Source of the DNA: Vitellaria paradoxa
Lineage: Eukaryota > Streptophyta > Magnoliopsida > Ericales > Sapotaceae
Direction: 5' to 3'
Assembly (NCBI GenBank): GCA_019916065.1
Contig: CM034233.1
Span: 19,169,936 to 19,233,935, forward strand
DNA length: 64,000 nucleotides
The notes beneath the pieces were generated by a model that saw only the letters and a program-made list of their open reading frames with translations, was not told the origin of the DNA and ran no database searches. The position numbers were made by a program, and so were the translations under genes. Below, piece by piece: positions 48,720 to 60,781 of the stretch. Numbering within the stretch: position 1 is the stretch's first letter; every line of letters begins with the position of its first letter.

Positions 48720-49998
48720 GTAAGACGATTTGATCCCTGAGCAAACTAAAAGAACAAATTTTGTCAAAATTATAACTAGTACGGCAAGAGAAAAAGAGAC
48801 ACATTACTATAAGTTTTTTTTTTTTTTAACACATCAAATTAAATATAACTTAGCCAATGTCGAGTACGAACCTTGTTTTTTCATGAGCTTCTTTAACTAA
48901 GCTTCTTCCTACTTTCCTAAAACAACAGTGATGTAATTTAGACACAGAGAAATACAGATTTATAAAAATCAAAAGTGTATCAGAGTAAACGTGTTTGCGG
49001 ATGGTAGTTTGCTAGTTAGATATCGATCTTATAGACATAGAGAATTGTAGTTGGGAACTTAAGAACATTATACGTGGAATCTGTATTCCTGTGTCTAAAT
49101 TACATCACATTGTTATAATTAAGTTAATGACTTAAAGTTGAATGGGTCACATTTTTTTTAGTTTAGGAATAAAGTGATACGGGTCAGATTGTAAGGAAAA
49201 AGCACGATCTGTTTGTTTGTCATATTGAATGAATTTTTTTGGGTGACAGCCCCACCAAGCATATGGGACACGTCCACGTACCCCTCCCATGTAGGTAGCA
49301 TGAAACCTCCTCAGAAGATTCTGCTGAGGCAATGGCTTGTAACAGTACTCATCATAAATGCCATAACAAGGAAGGGAGAGAGATGTTCTTGCCTATAGCA
49401 GAAATTGTGCCTGAATTTTGCAGTCCCACGAGAAAAGAATGTCTTCAACTGTTCAGGGGTCTTAATAATTTTTTTTTTTTTTTGTCTTTGTTAACCTCAT
49501 TGTCATCCCCATGATTTTTTGCTAGCTCCCACCTATTCTAAGTGCCAATCTCATTTTCCAGATTACTGACTTTTCTTTCTTTTTTTTTTTTTTTTAACGA
49601 CCTAACTGCTTTTGGGTATGGAACCTTATTCTTGTTATAACCTAATAGAGCAATCAAAAAAAAAAAAAAAAGAATATATGGAAAAGCTGATGGAGTTACT
49701 TTTTATTTGTTTCACAATTGGAAAGGGTTAACAAGAAAAAGGATGGTGACAACCAAATAAGAAAAAGAAAAAAAAGAAAAAAAAAATTGGGAGTGGGGCA
49801 GTAGGAAAAGACTTGACAAAGGCTAGCTAGGTAGCTTATGCTAGATATTTTACTGTTATCCGAACAGAAATAAAACCCTACTAATAGTGTTTTCTCTTTG
49901 CCTCTATAATGGGTTCTGAATTTTCTTGGAATCCAATCCATATTGAGATCTGCTCTGCTGATTCAGAAAAACCCATCAGCTTTTCTTGGCTTCTAACT
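48720..49998. other. Intergenic DNA, 3' flank of the MYB gene
   Basis: No gene recognised. Several poly-T/poly-A tracts (49467-49483, 49579-49596, 49656-49671). The right end should contain the 3' UTR of the minus-strand MYB gene. Confidence 0.5.
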
Positions 49999-52079
49999 TC
50001 ATGTGGCTCCTACCCCAAGGAAGTCTATGAATGTTGGTGCAAGGGTGTTATTAAAATGGGTGGCCTGATCTCTGTCCTCTGTGTGATCTGATGATGAAAG
50101 TTCAGTGACAGAAGCTTGTGGAGGAGGTGGTGCCGGAGAATGCGACAAGGTAGAAGAAGGGTTGTGGGAAATTGACTGTTGCATTGCAGTCATCAATGGG
50201 CTTGCTTGATGATGTTGGTTGGGATTCAAGTTATAGGAAATGTTTGTTTCATCCCCTGACCTATCCCAAGGCCTGTTCTGACTGAAAATGCCCATCGTCT
50301 GCTGGCTCTTGGGACCTGCACTTACACAAAACCATTCACAAAGATGAAGTAATCTAGGCAGCATCCTTAAAGGAAACATATATACACATATTCATATATA
50401 TGCACACATATATATACTTAAACCTCCAATAAAATAAATAAATAAGAGTTGGATCCACTGCTCTGTGCATGTGACACTGATTGAGAGAGAGTTGCTTTAA
50501 TGTATACATGTAGAGAGAAAGCAAAAGGTTTTAAGGCCATAAAGAAAAGGGAGGCTTTTGCATCAATTCATGTATAGAAGCAAAAGTTAAATGGACATAC
50601 GATGATCCAACTGTAGTTCCACTGCAAGGAGAGTGGAGAAAGAGCAAAGGATTATAAGATAACATGAAATTTTAGTAGGCAACCAAAGAGGAAAAACAAT
50701 GAGAAACAGCACAAAAACCCAAATAATGCACAAACCAACGTATCATGAGAGAAAAAGAGAGAGAGAACGAACCAATAAAGAAATCAGAAGCTGTCTGTGG
50801 TGCAGCAGAAAGCCCACAATGAGGAAGAGGGACGTTGCTGTTGGGGATTGCTTCTGATCCCCCAACACCTGTCATGTGGAGAGAAGCAATGTTTAATCCA
50901 TGGCTGGCAAAGGCGAAGGGGGATGGGTTTTGAAGCAGTATTCCATTAGAGAGACTTGCATAGTATGGAGAAGGAAGAGGAGGTTGTGTTTCTGGTTTGA
51001 TGTCTCTGTGGACATCAAAGCAAGGGTCTTGATCCTCCATTCTTCTGTAAACAGACTGAACCATCTTCCTCCTCCTGTAGGCACTGGACTGTTCTCTATA
51101 CTTCCTAGCCATTATAACATGCCAGTGGTTCTTGACTGCATTATCAGTCCTTCCAGGGAAAAGCCTAGCAATCAGGGCCCACTTGTTACCATACAGTCTA
51201 TGAGCAGCCATTAGTCTCTCCTCCTCTTCTTCACTGAAAGCTTTTCTGTTGATCCTTGGGTCCAACTGGTTGAACCACCTCAACCGACAGCTCTTCCCTT
51301 CACATCAATCAATAACAACAACCCACAAGCCAGTTTCAGAACCAAAAAAAATTAAGGGGAAATATAAAAATATTGTGCGTGTTGTGTGAAGAGAGATAGA
51401 GATAGAGGGGGGAGGGGGAGAAGAAGAAGAGGACGAGGAGGAGGAGCTTTGACGAAGGCTATAGTTGGGATTCTTTTTTCTCCGTTGTCATACCTGACCT
51501 TCCTTCCAACTTCTCTGCTATAAGGTTCCAATTCTGAGGGCCATAGAGAGCTACAAGTTCCTTGAGCTTTTTATCCTCTGCAGGCCTCCAATGTCCTCTG
51601 GCACACAACTTTAACTGCCCACTACTGTCTGTTTCCTTGCCATTCCCTACATTCATGCTAGGTTCCCCTTCATTTAAAGTTGCAACATTGAGATCAATGG
51701 TTTCATTGTTCTCTCCAGAACCATCACTGCAATCAGAGCCCTTCCCCTCACGCACATCATTGTTCAGTGTTTCCTCCAAGCCTCCGCTGTTGGGGTGTCC
51801 CACAAACGGAAAGCCGCAATTAGGTCTTCCAATTTCCTCTTCATCAGATCTTTTACAGACATAGCTGTCTGGTAAAGAAGATACAGATGATGCTCCATGG
51901 TTAGGGGTGATGGAGAGAGAACCCATGTCTGCAAAAACCATCCCCATGGAAGAATCAACAGGAGTGGGAGGAGAAGAAGATGATGATGTTGATGTGAGAT
52001 TGCTATAGGAGTAACAGGTTACGACATTTGTGTTATTTTGTGCACATAAATTGAACACATTTGTTGGCCATGCCTTCAT
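49999..52079 (-). CDS. R2R3-MYB transcription factor, MYB105/MYB117 group
   Basis: Nuclear DNA-binding regulator. Exons placed by eye: 52079-51494, 51297-50773, 50621-50601 (21-nt microexon) and 50315-49999, giving 482 residues (475 without the microexon). R2 is at about residues 161-208 ([19 protein letters not shown], then [20 protein letters not shown]) and R3 at about 213-260 ([19 protein letters not shown], then [19 protein letters not shown] and [15 protein letters not shown]). The signature matches subgroup 21 (MYB52/54/56/69/105/110/117), whose members act in organ boundaries and secondary-wall control; MYB105/117 (LOF-type) fits best by recall. The N-terminus has a Ser-rich tract and NNETIDLN, an EAR-like DLN motif that may recruit corepressors. 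The C-terminus [10 protein letters not shown] closes the protein. The exon 1/2 junction in R2 is the usual one, with a less common AAG acceptor. Confidence 0.92.
50601..50621 (-). other. Candidate 21-nt microexon of the MYB gene
   Basis: On the minus strand CTCCTTGCAG precedes and GTATGTCC follows a 21-nt stretch that joins in phase 1 to both neighbours, inserting VELQLDH plus a change of the junction Gly to Arg. Both splice signals are good. Skipping it also keeps the frame. Confidence 0.6.
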
Positions 52080-52689
52080 CTCTGTTCTGACACAGATTAT
52101 GTTGTAGAACTGTTACAAAGTCATCTTCATGACAGATAAGATTAAAAAAAGAGTAAGATCAATGGAGGGCCTAAAAATGGAAGTTTGACAGACAGTGAAG
52201 GGGGAAGGAGAAAGAAGTCTGCAGTGTGGGAAGAGAAACTAGAAACAGCAAAAACAGCAAAGAGTGTTTTTTTTAACAGAAACCCCTACTTTTCCGAACA
52301 ATATATTGATTGTACCAAAGAGTGCTCCAGAGAAAGCCATTAAAAACTTGATCTGTGAGTCTTATCACCTCTCCAACTGTCCTTTGGTCCACATTATAGC
52401 TTCAAATAGATAATCCCATCCTTGCTATGATACAGAATCTGATTACCATGCATATATAGGTCAGCCTTTCTGGGAAAGTACTAATTGATTAAACATTTAG
52501 ACTGATAGAAGTCTCAACCCGCTTTCCAAGTTTTTTTTTTTTTTTTTTTTTATGTCTGATAGCTAAAATATAAAAATTATCAAATTTTACCCAAAATAAT
52601 TTAAAATAATATAAAATACGCATAAACCTACAACTTTAAAAAAAAAAAAATTAACCAGTAATATTGGCACTTTTGCTGTTAAAAAATAC
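52080..52689 (-). other. 5' flank of the MYB gene
   Basis: Should contain the 5' UTR and proximal promoter of the minus-strand MYB gene. A TATATATGC-type element is seen on the minus strand near 52450-52460. Poly-T tract at 52530-52551. Confidence 0.4.
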
Positions 52690-52806
52690 AGAATTCTATA
52701 AATCTCTATAAATATAAATTACGAAATTATAAAATTTAAATTTTTCTCTTACTGCACAAAACACGAGATATTAATTTTTATAAATTTATACAACTCCAAA
52801 CACACT
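52690..52806. mobile_element. Short MITE fragment, GTTTGGAG type
   Basis: The right end ACAACTCCAAACACACTC and internal CTATAAATCTCTATAAA and TACTGCACAAAACACGAGAT blocks match the copies at 24028 and 63821; the left end is degraded. Confidence 0.5.
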
Positions 52807-53929
52807 CATTATATATATATATATATATATTTATATTTGAACGATCTAGATATCCGAAATAGTTTGTACGCATCTGAATTAATTCTTAGATTTTTGAAAT
52901 TGACGATCGAAACTTTTAGTTATTATGAGAAGAACCAAACTAGTAATTTTAGGAAACAAACTTAAAATCTTATCAATTAAACTATTTTCAAAATTCAATA
53001 AAATTATATTTTACTTACAATAATAGCATTTTCCAAAAGCCTTTGATAATGCTAATATTTCTTTAACCTTGGATATGTAAAGGAGCGAAGTCAATTTAAA
53101 TTTAATCGACGGTAGGAGCAAGCTCTAATTCTGCATTTTCTAGGCAAGCAAGTAGCAATCTATTGAGGCATTATGAATCCTAATCTGTTAAAATCTGACA
53201 CAGAGTTAAAGGATTGACTCGTGCTTTTCTGGAAAGTTGACAGGTGTAGTTAGTTTTTTTTTTTTTAATTCATGATTTATTTTTATATATTTTTAAATAT
53301 TAAATATTACTTTACATTAAAAATTTAAGCCACTGTCAACAATCCGACAAATATCTTACATTTTTTGTTGTATTTTTTTATTTGTTTTGGAGGATCAAAA
53401 CTATTGATTTTTTTTAAATCTAAAATGAATCATTTTGCTGGTACTAACGATATTTAATAAATAGTTGGTGGTACAGTAGATGTTGCATTTTTTTTAATTA
53501 TTTGCGTTTTATTTTTTATTTTTATTTTTTTAAGTCTGTAATGAATCATTTGGCTATAATTTAAGTATTTAAAAACATTTGTTTAATTTTGTAAAATTTA
53601 AATATTACATGTTTATTCTAAATATTATTTTATATTTTACATATATTTATTTTTTACCTATCATAAACTTAAATATAGTAAAAAAAATCGCAGTTGCGCG
53701 TATCTAGTTGCAATTAATAGGATAGAATAGGCTGCTGCCTGCCAGACTAGAAATTGTTTGAAAAAAAAAAAAAAAATAGCGGTCATCCGAGTCAAAGTCA
53801 CTTCGAGAACGACCCTGATAATAAAATCACCCTGCACCTTTACTTTGAATCGTTTACCATAAGAATGGAAGGTTGTGTTGGGATCAACGCAAAACTAGTA
53901 AAGTTTTTCTTTGAACAATTTCATTTTTA

Positions 53930-54118
53930 GGCTCCTTTTGATATTAATTTTTACCCGCAACTCTAATTTTTTCAAATTTTTATTAGTTTTTCCTAACTTA
54001 AAAAAAATTCTAACTTTTTCTGATTTTTATTAATTTTTTTCTAATTTTAAACAATTTTCTTTTTAAATTCATTTAAAGTTTAAAAGTTTTGATAGAATTT
54101 GACACTCAAAATGACCCT
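53930..54118. mobile_element. Short MITE, Gln/Thr-less AT-rich, GGCTCCTTTTGATA end
   Basis: AGGCTCCTTTTGATATTAA on the left; GACACTCAAAATGACCCTT on the right. Interior repeats TTTTTATTAATTTTT-like blocks. It abuts the next element directly. Confidence 0.4.
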
Positions 54119-54122
54119 TAAT

Positions 54123-54867
54123 CATGGTTTTAAAACTTAGACCAAATCGATCGATTTAACGGGTTGAACAATCGATTTGTTTAAGAAACGGCTCGATCAA
54201 CTGTAAAAACAGTAAAAACCTGTTTTGATGTTAAACAGGTAAAAAATCAGTGAATCGGAGATTGAACTAGTAAACCGTCGAATCCAATTTTCAAAATCAC
54301 CTGGTTTGTGTAAATTAAAAAAAAATGTTAATAAAAAATTTTAGGGCACCAACATATTCCAGTACAACCTCTCCCTCAGCATCTCAGACCTTCTCAACCG
54401 ACATCCAAAGACTCCAATAATCGGCGATCACAACTCCGGCGTCCGGTGATCAGCGGCGATGGGCAATTGTCTCTCTTTCTCTCTCTCTCTCTCCCCCCGT
54501 CAATCTATTTTTCTGAAGGTAAGTTTCACTCAAGTACTCAATCCATATAGAACCAATGACTTTGTGTGATTGTTTGAAATTAAATGTATTTTATCTGATC
54601 CTCTGAGTGTTTGTTCCAAAATATATTTTGTTCTAAATTTGTTAAAAGGTCTTGCTGTTGAGCTTTCCTTAATTACCCTTTCTTCGGGATCTTTCCTCAA
54701 AGTCATTATATAATTATAATATATATTTATATTTAAATATATTTATGACGTCACAATTCAATTAGGATTCGATTTTAATTGAACCGATGGTTGAATCTTT
54801 ATCTCGTGACTTGATTTCTTATTCAATTTATTCAATTTCATGAATAATTCGATTTCTAAAACATTGT
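54123..54867. mobile_element. Non-autonomous TE with GGTTTTAAAAC-type ends enclosing a GC-rich block
   Basis: The left end CATGGTTTTAAAACTTAG is mirrored by CGATTTCTAAAACATTG on the right; inner blocks AATCGATCGATTTAACG and AATTGAACCGATGGTTGAA belong to the same terminal style. The centre (about 54345-54520) is GC-rich and gene-like, unlike the rest. No clean duplication could be fixed. Confidence 0.45.
54459..54518 (+). other. Exon-like block inside a TE
   Basis: ATG at 54459 opens 20 codons (MGNCLSFSLSLSPRQSIFLK) that end at a perfect donor, AAG|GTAAGT. The preceding 100 bp are GC-rich like a 5' UTR. No downstream exon is recognised. It may be a captured 5' gene end, or chance. Confidence 0.3.
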
Positions 54868-55436
54868 GCCTAATAATAATAATAGATAAGAAGAAAAACT
54901 AAATACTAGTAAAACTTACATGTTTTGGGGATTTAGGTTTTTGTAAGTTTTGTTGTATGACCTCAATATTTCATTAGAATAATGTTGCATATTTATGAAA
55001 TTTATTATTTTAAAAATATTAAATCATTAAAATACTCTTTTATTACATTACTATAGCCCTTTTCCTCACATTATTTTAATTTGATTTGCATTCCATTTTC
55101 CTTAGTTCCAAGGCAGCCTCCTGAAGCTATACCTCCAAGAATAAAATAAAAGTCATTACCTCCTAGTTTGGGTTTGCTAAGTAAGTTAAAATTTACACAG
55201 GAAAAAGAAAAAAGGCCTAAATTACCATAATTTGTACAGATACGGTATCTTAATTAATTGCTCCTTAAATGTATTATGAGACTGTGCCTATATAGCATAT
55301 ACTATATGTATGATCTAGTTGAGAGATTTAGAGCTCTGATCATTGCACACAATATTCAGATTTCAGGACAATATAAATGTAAATACATACCTAACTTAAT
55401 TAATTAATATTAACCGCACTGAATTTTCTTTTGGAT

Positions 55437-55597
55437 GGGTTTGTTTGGATTAAGAAAAAATGAGATAAATTAAGGTTTTGGAGAGAATTCGTAATGCGTG
55501 CAGTGAGAGAAAAAAGTTGATGTAATATAAAATTAATAGAGATTTATAAAAATTTTTAGAGATTTTCAATAAATTATTGCACACCAAACGGACCCGA
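55437..55597. mobile_element. Short MITE, GGGTTTGTTTGGATT type
   Basis: GGGTTTGTTTGGATTAAG at the left and CACCAAACGGACCC at the right, flanked by GAT on both sides. About 158 bp. Confidence 0.55.
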
Positions 55598-55763
55598 TAT
55601 ATACGTGGAAGAAATCTTAAATTTTCAATGCTATATATGTACCAATAAAAAAAAAAAAAGGCGTTTGTATCTGAATTTTTCCCAGTGTTATCACGTGTGG
55701 CAACAGAATTTGCTGAAGTACTTTCCAGCGCAACCGAAAATTATTTTTTCATGCTAATTTTTG

Positions 55764-55907
55764 GTGCGTTTAATTTATTAAAAATTATTAAAAAATTTTA
55801 AAAATTTATAAAAATTATTTATTTTTTATTTTACTACATAAATTATAAATTTTTTAATTATCTCATTTTATTTTACTTTTTGTCACTCCAAACGCATCTT
55901 TCATACT
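55764..55907. mobile_element. Short MITE, GGTGCGTTTAATT type
   Basis: TTGGTGCGTTTAATTTATTA at the left, GTCACTCCAAACGCATCTTT at the right, AT-rich stem between. About 144 bp. Confidence 0.5.
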
Positions 55908-55937
55908 TTTTATTTTTTTTCCGGCACAGAGAGACGA

Positions 55938-55960
55938 TGAGAGAGAGAGAGAGAGAGAGT
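55938..55960 (+). repeat. (GA)n microsatellite
   Basis: Uninterrupted GA run of about 23 bp. Confidence 0.85.
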
Positions 55961-58900
55961 TTTCTCATTTAATGAGGTGTTGAATAAGTAGGAATGCGAA
56001 CTGGAAGTCAAAACCTCTGAACTACTGAGACTCCATATGGGAAAGAATCCAAACAAAACACCTCAACAATTGAAGGAAAACCATGACTGAGGGTGCTACA
56101 AGAGGATGGCCACTGTGTTTCTGTTACTTCAAATCTTAATTTATGGGATCTCTCTCTCAGACCATATATAGGGTCCCAAGACTTCAATAATCAACTTGCA
56201 TGTCTTCTGTGTCATCATTCCCTTGCCCCTTGAGACTGTAATATGCTTCGTAATTGTTGTGAATTTCCAATTTCGACCTTAATTAATTAATTGTGTAGCT
56301 TTAGCGAAAATATATATGCATATATATATATATATATATATATATGCAAACTCCATTGAATGGAGACTGAGTTACAAAAATATGATTTCTTTTGTCTGAA
56401 AACAAAAATTACACATTCTTTTATATACTGAAAGAGAAGCATAGGATTACATATATACATATATATATAAAGGGGTCAAAAACATACCTAGATTGTCAAT
56501 AGCACTATAATTTCATTTGTATGATCAGTGGGTGCATGCATATGTGACTTCAACATGCTTCTTATATTGTAGGGTTTGAGTTGAGAGTTTTTAAGGGACA
56601 AATATATGGACCCTTTTGGTATGCTACAATCATCATCATCATCATGTACATATATACATATATATAATGGGAACATGAGAAGAAAATGTAACACAAATCA
56701 ATTAGCATCCTCTAGGATTTTGAGGAATACTAATAAATCTGAAACTACTAGCATGAATGATACTAATAAAAATTAGTCTGAGCACTGGCAAGTGGGTTGG
56801 TCCAACTGACCAATAATTATGCATTGCAATATTAATAATTAATCACAACATGCCAAAAAAGAACAGCTTACTGACTTGAAAAAATTAACGTTCAGAAGTG
56901 GTTGAGTATTGTCTCTAGTTATGTGTTCTATTTTCAACTCTGCCTGGTAAATGTCTGCCATTCACTTGCAAGACAAGTGTGCGATAAAAGAGTTTCCAGA
57001 GATGCATTATGTAATGGTAATAATGAGTCAGTAAATCTTGAGACCATATCGTGAACCTGTGAGAGCAAAGGACCACTCGTGTATGTATATACACAAGTGG
57101 ACAAAGGAACAGCAGACCATTTGGTCTCCAACTTTCAAACCAAGTGGGAAGAAGTTGAAAATAAATAAATAAATAAATAAAATCTCTGGTGTGACTTTGA
57201 CAGGTAAACTTGAAAAAGTCTAGAGAATATACATACGTACCCACGTATGTATGAATATTGCTGTCTCTGCTCATTGTGCATGTCTTTATCTTCGCCCAAA
57301 TCAAAAGGTAAAAGAACTGCCCCTGCATTCCCACGTGTAAGTTTTTTTTTACTTTTTAATTGCCTCTCTACCCACTGGCACGTGTGTACCAGCTTTTAAG
57401 AAGGGGGCTTGCATTGCCCTACCTAGCTCACTTGTCCTTGTCCTTGGCTCCACAGCTCCACAGCCACTTTATTGCTTGTTACATCAGGAGTCAGAAAACC
57501 CCTTGAAAGTAGACAACAAAACCCCACAACCTTAGCTAAACCCATTTTCATTTCGATTTCCAGAGACATAATGCTCTTTGAAAAAGGTTGTTAGTTATCA
57601 TATCACTTCCCTGCAAGCACTGGGAAGAAGAGCACAATAACTACATAAAATGATGAAACCAGCACAGAAGGAGACAGGGTTTGTTAATAATTAAATTGCA
57701 GAAAACAAGGGGATGTCGAATTGGTTTCATCAAAGCGGCATATTTCGTTCATCTGTTCTCTACCAAACAAACAAGGGAGTTTGTTACTTAATCTAATGGC
57801 CGTAAAAATATATATACCCATTTTTATATACGACTCATATGCAAAGGAGATGCAATTGGATTATATTTCTAATTAAGAATGTTGAGTGCATTAAGAGTTG
57901 TAAAAAGTTAATTAGTATAAATTGATAACAATTATATGAGCATAATTCGTGTAATGTATAAAATATTAGAATTTTATAAAAATTTATATAGGCTTACTGA
58001 GCTTTTTGAGCCATTGGAGCCATTGGAGTTTAAAAAGAAATGCTTTAAGGATGAGGCCTACGGAAGAAAAGATGCCAAATCACAATGGGGGTAATAATGA
58101 GATTATGTAAAGGAGGAGGGAGCCACAAATACAACCGTTGGTAATAGGTCAGAAGGCTGTACAGGGATGACCCACCATATAAATTGGAGGGCTCCTCCAT
58201 GAGATTCTGTTGGGTCTGTTCCCTTTGGAAGTATTTGAAAAGGTAGCATGATGGCACCTCTGCTGCCACGGGAATAACACCCCCTCCCCCCTTTAATTAA
58301 ACACTCGAGAACAAGACGAATCTAACCAGTAAAATGGGCTGTAATGAGTGCGTATGAGAGAGAGAGAGAGAGTAAACAAGAAGAGACATCAATTGATATG
58401 GCTTGCTTTTGCTCTTCCTCCATATATATACGTTGGATGTATATCAACCATGGAAGTCAGTTAACGTTGTCGGAAGGCACGAAAACAACTGAGCAAACTA
58501 TGAATCCTCAACTAACACCATGCATGCGACGAACACAATAGAACCTTTGGCTCAATCTGGGCATGTCTGGAACACCCCTTTGGTGTCCAACGGGTGCTAG
58601 GTCGATTGGTCATGCTTCATTGCTGTACATAGTTGTCAGGGACAGCTTGTGCTATTGCTCGCGATCAAATCCAGTTTTTCTGTCTTTGAAAAAGTTTACT
58701 AGTTATTTGGTGCTCTTGAAAACAATGCTTTAGATTAGATACATTTTAATTAGCACCGTTACAACAGTGTCCATGTGACAATATTAAGGAACTTAGAGCA
58801 AATACTTAAGAGCACCAAATAAATTTAGTTTTGTAAAAGTTCTTCCCTTAAAAAAAGTAAAAATAATAATAATAATAACCACAAAACAAAGGAGAGATAG

Positions 58901-59762
58901 AGAGAAAAAGGTCGGTGTACCCAAAAATTAAAAAAAAAAATAACCACAAAAAGGGAGGGGGAGAGAGGGAGAGGTAAAGTTCACTGTATCCAAAAATTAG
59001 GGGACAGAAAATTAAGAGTGCTTGAATTTTAAAAAATGTTAAAAAATTTAACTTTATCACTTTTACACTAATTTTTTATTTTTATTTTTTTTTTTTTACA
59101 AACCAAATTATACCACCTAAAAACATGTTTACTCATCCCAAAATTTCTTCCTTCTTGTGTTTTTATGTGTTGTATGCATATCAGTTTGAAACATGGGTTT
59201 CAATTTTTGAAGTTTATTATATATTGACAAAACAAATGCTAAAGATTGATCCTATCTTATATGAGAAAGATCAACTCTATTGGCTTCATGCCTCTTGCCC
59301 AAAATGTCTGCAATTTTTTTTTTTTTTTTCCATTAAAACACTAACAGATGACACTCTTAAATATATGGACAGGACTTTAGTTGATTGTACCCTATCATCA
59401 ATCAGTATACTAGGTCCTCTACCACAACTTAATCCAGTAACAAGCAAACAGCAAAATCACATGAATGCTTCCCTCAACATTGCCGAATTAGATGTGCATA
59501 TGAATGGTTTGTTGAGTACTCCTAATGAAGCAAATTTTACAATGCAAGCTTCATGGTCGTATCCACTGTCTGTGTGTGTGTGTTTTGGGGGGGCCCCCGG
59601 GGGGGGGGGGGGGAGGAAAACTCAGAGTGTGACCTAGGGTGGGGAAGCTATCCCCATCTAGCAACGCCAACTGAGATATGCAATTACAACAAAAATAAGA
59701 CTCAAACTTCAATATTGAGCCACTATTATCAAATCACATTTAAGAATTATGATAACATTTTG
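55961..59762. other. Intergenic DNA without a recognised gene
   Basis: Several (AT)n, (ATC)n, (AAAT)n and (GA)n repeats. Open frames of up to 170 codons occur (59125-59637 plus; 57334-56915 minus) but show no domain I recognise, and the longest runs into a GT/G-rich repeat at its end. 59587-59613 is a run of G and C (GGGGGGGCCCCCGGGG...). 57370-57620 has low-copy-looking sequence of unknown nature. Confidence 0.5.
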
Positions 59763-60275
59763 GACCCGTTTGGTGCGACGAAAATTGTTAAAAAAATTTA
59801 AAAATTTCTAAAAACTTTAAAAAATTTTTAAAATTCTTTAATATAGTTTGTACTCCTCGTATTTTATGAAATAATTATAAATTTATATATATCTACATAT
59901 CCCAATAACCTTTTACGTACCTTAATAAATTTTTTACAAACTCCAACAACATTCCATAAGCTCTAGTAACTTTTCTACAAATCTGAAAAATTTTTCACAT
60001 CTTTTAATAAATTATGACATAAAATCATTTTGACAAACTCAAAAAAATTATTCGAATGATTTTTCTCTCCAAAAAATTAATGTAAAGATAAAAAAATTTC
60101 ACTATTCATTTATAAAAGATGTGGTTTGATAGTGCATTTTCTCTCCCAAAAACTGATGCAAAGTCAAAAATTTTATTATTCATCTTTAAAAAAATATAAT
60201 TCGGTAAATTTGCATCACATGTTAAAAAATTATTTAACTCATATTTTTCATTATTTTTCATCGTATCAAACGCTT
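59763..60275. mobile_element. MITE, GTTTGGTGC type, larger copy
   Basis: Starts ACCCGTTTGGTGCGACGAAA and ends TCATCGTATCAAACGCTTCC. Colinear with the copy at 47397 (ATAATTATAAATTTATATAT, TCTACATATCCCAATAAC). A partial internal duplication around TTTTCTCTCCCAAAAA makes it about 80 bp longer. Confidence 0.6.
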
Positions 60276-60625
60276 CCAATCCTTCCCTAGGTATAAGAGA
60301 GAACGGTACAAGTTTCCTTTTAGGTACTAGAAAATTTGACGAAGAGATACTAATAATAATAATAATGCTTCTACTCTAGAGTAGAGTATTCTGCTGTTGA
60401 GTGAAAAATATGATAGGCCTAACAGGCTGGCTATCACAACGTCAGATGAACTGCATAAATGTGCCTTTGCTATATATTTCTTCCCAACAAATGCCATTTT
60501 AAAAGCAAAATATACCGTGAGACGGGGCATTTGATAATTAATCGTGATGAATAATGAATGACAAAGGCAGGGCATGGTGCATGCATGGGATACAGTTGTG
60601 TTTTGGCACGGTGATCCAATATGAC

Positions 60626-60781
60626 TATGTTTAGAGTTTTATCAAATAAAATAAAATTTTATAAATATAAATTATGAAATAACAAAATTTAAATTCTTCA
60701 CTCATTATACAAATTACGAAATATTTATTTTTATAATTTTATTTTATTTTATATATTTTTATACAATTCTAAACACACACT
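60626..60781. mobile_element. Short MITE, GTTTAGAG type
   Basis: ATGTTTAGAGTTTTATCAAA on the left, ACAATTCTAAACACACACT on the right; internal AAATTCTTCACTCATTATAC matches the copies at 24028 and 63821. Confidence 0.5.

Noticed and set aside
56915..57334. 139-codon open frame on the minus strand
   Set aside because: Composition of repeats and no known domain; overlapped by another frame of similar quality.
59125..59637. 170-codon open frame, with a WLHASCPKC stretch faintly like an RPA zinc region
   Set aside because: Only a few residues fit, poly-T encodes a Phe run, and the C-terminal part is a GT/G-rich repeat.
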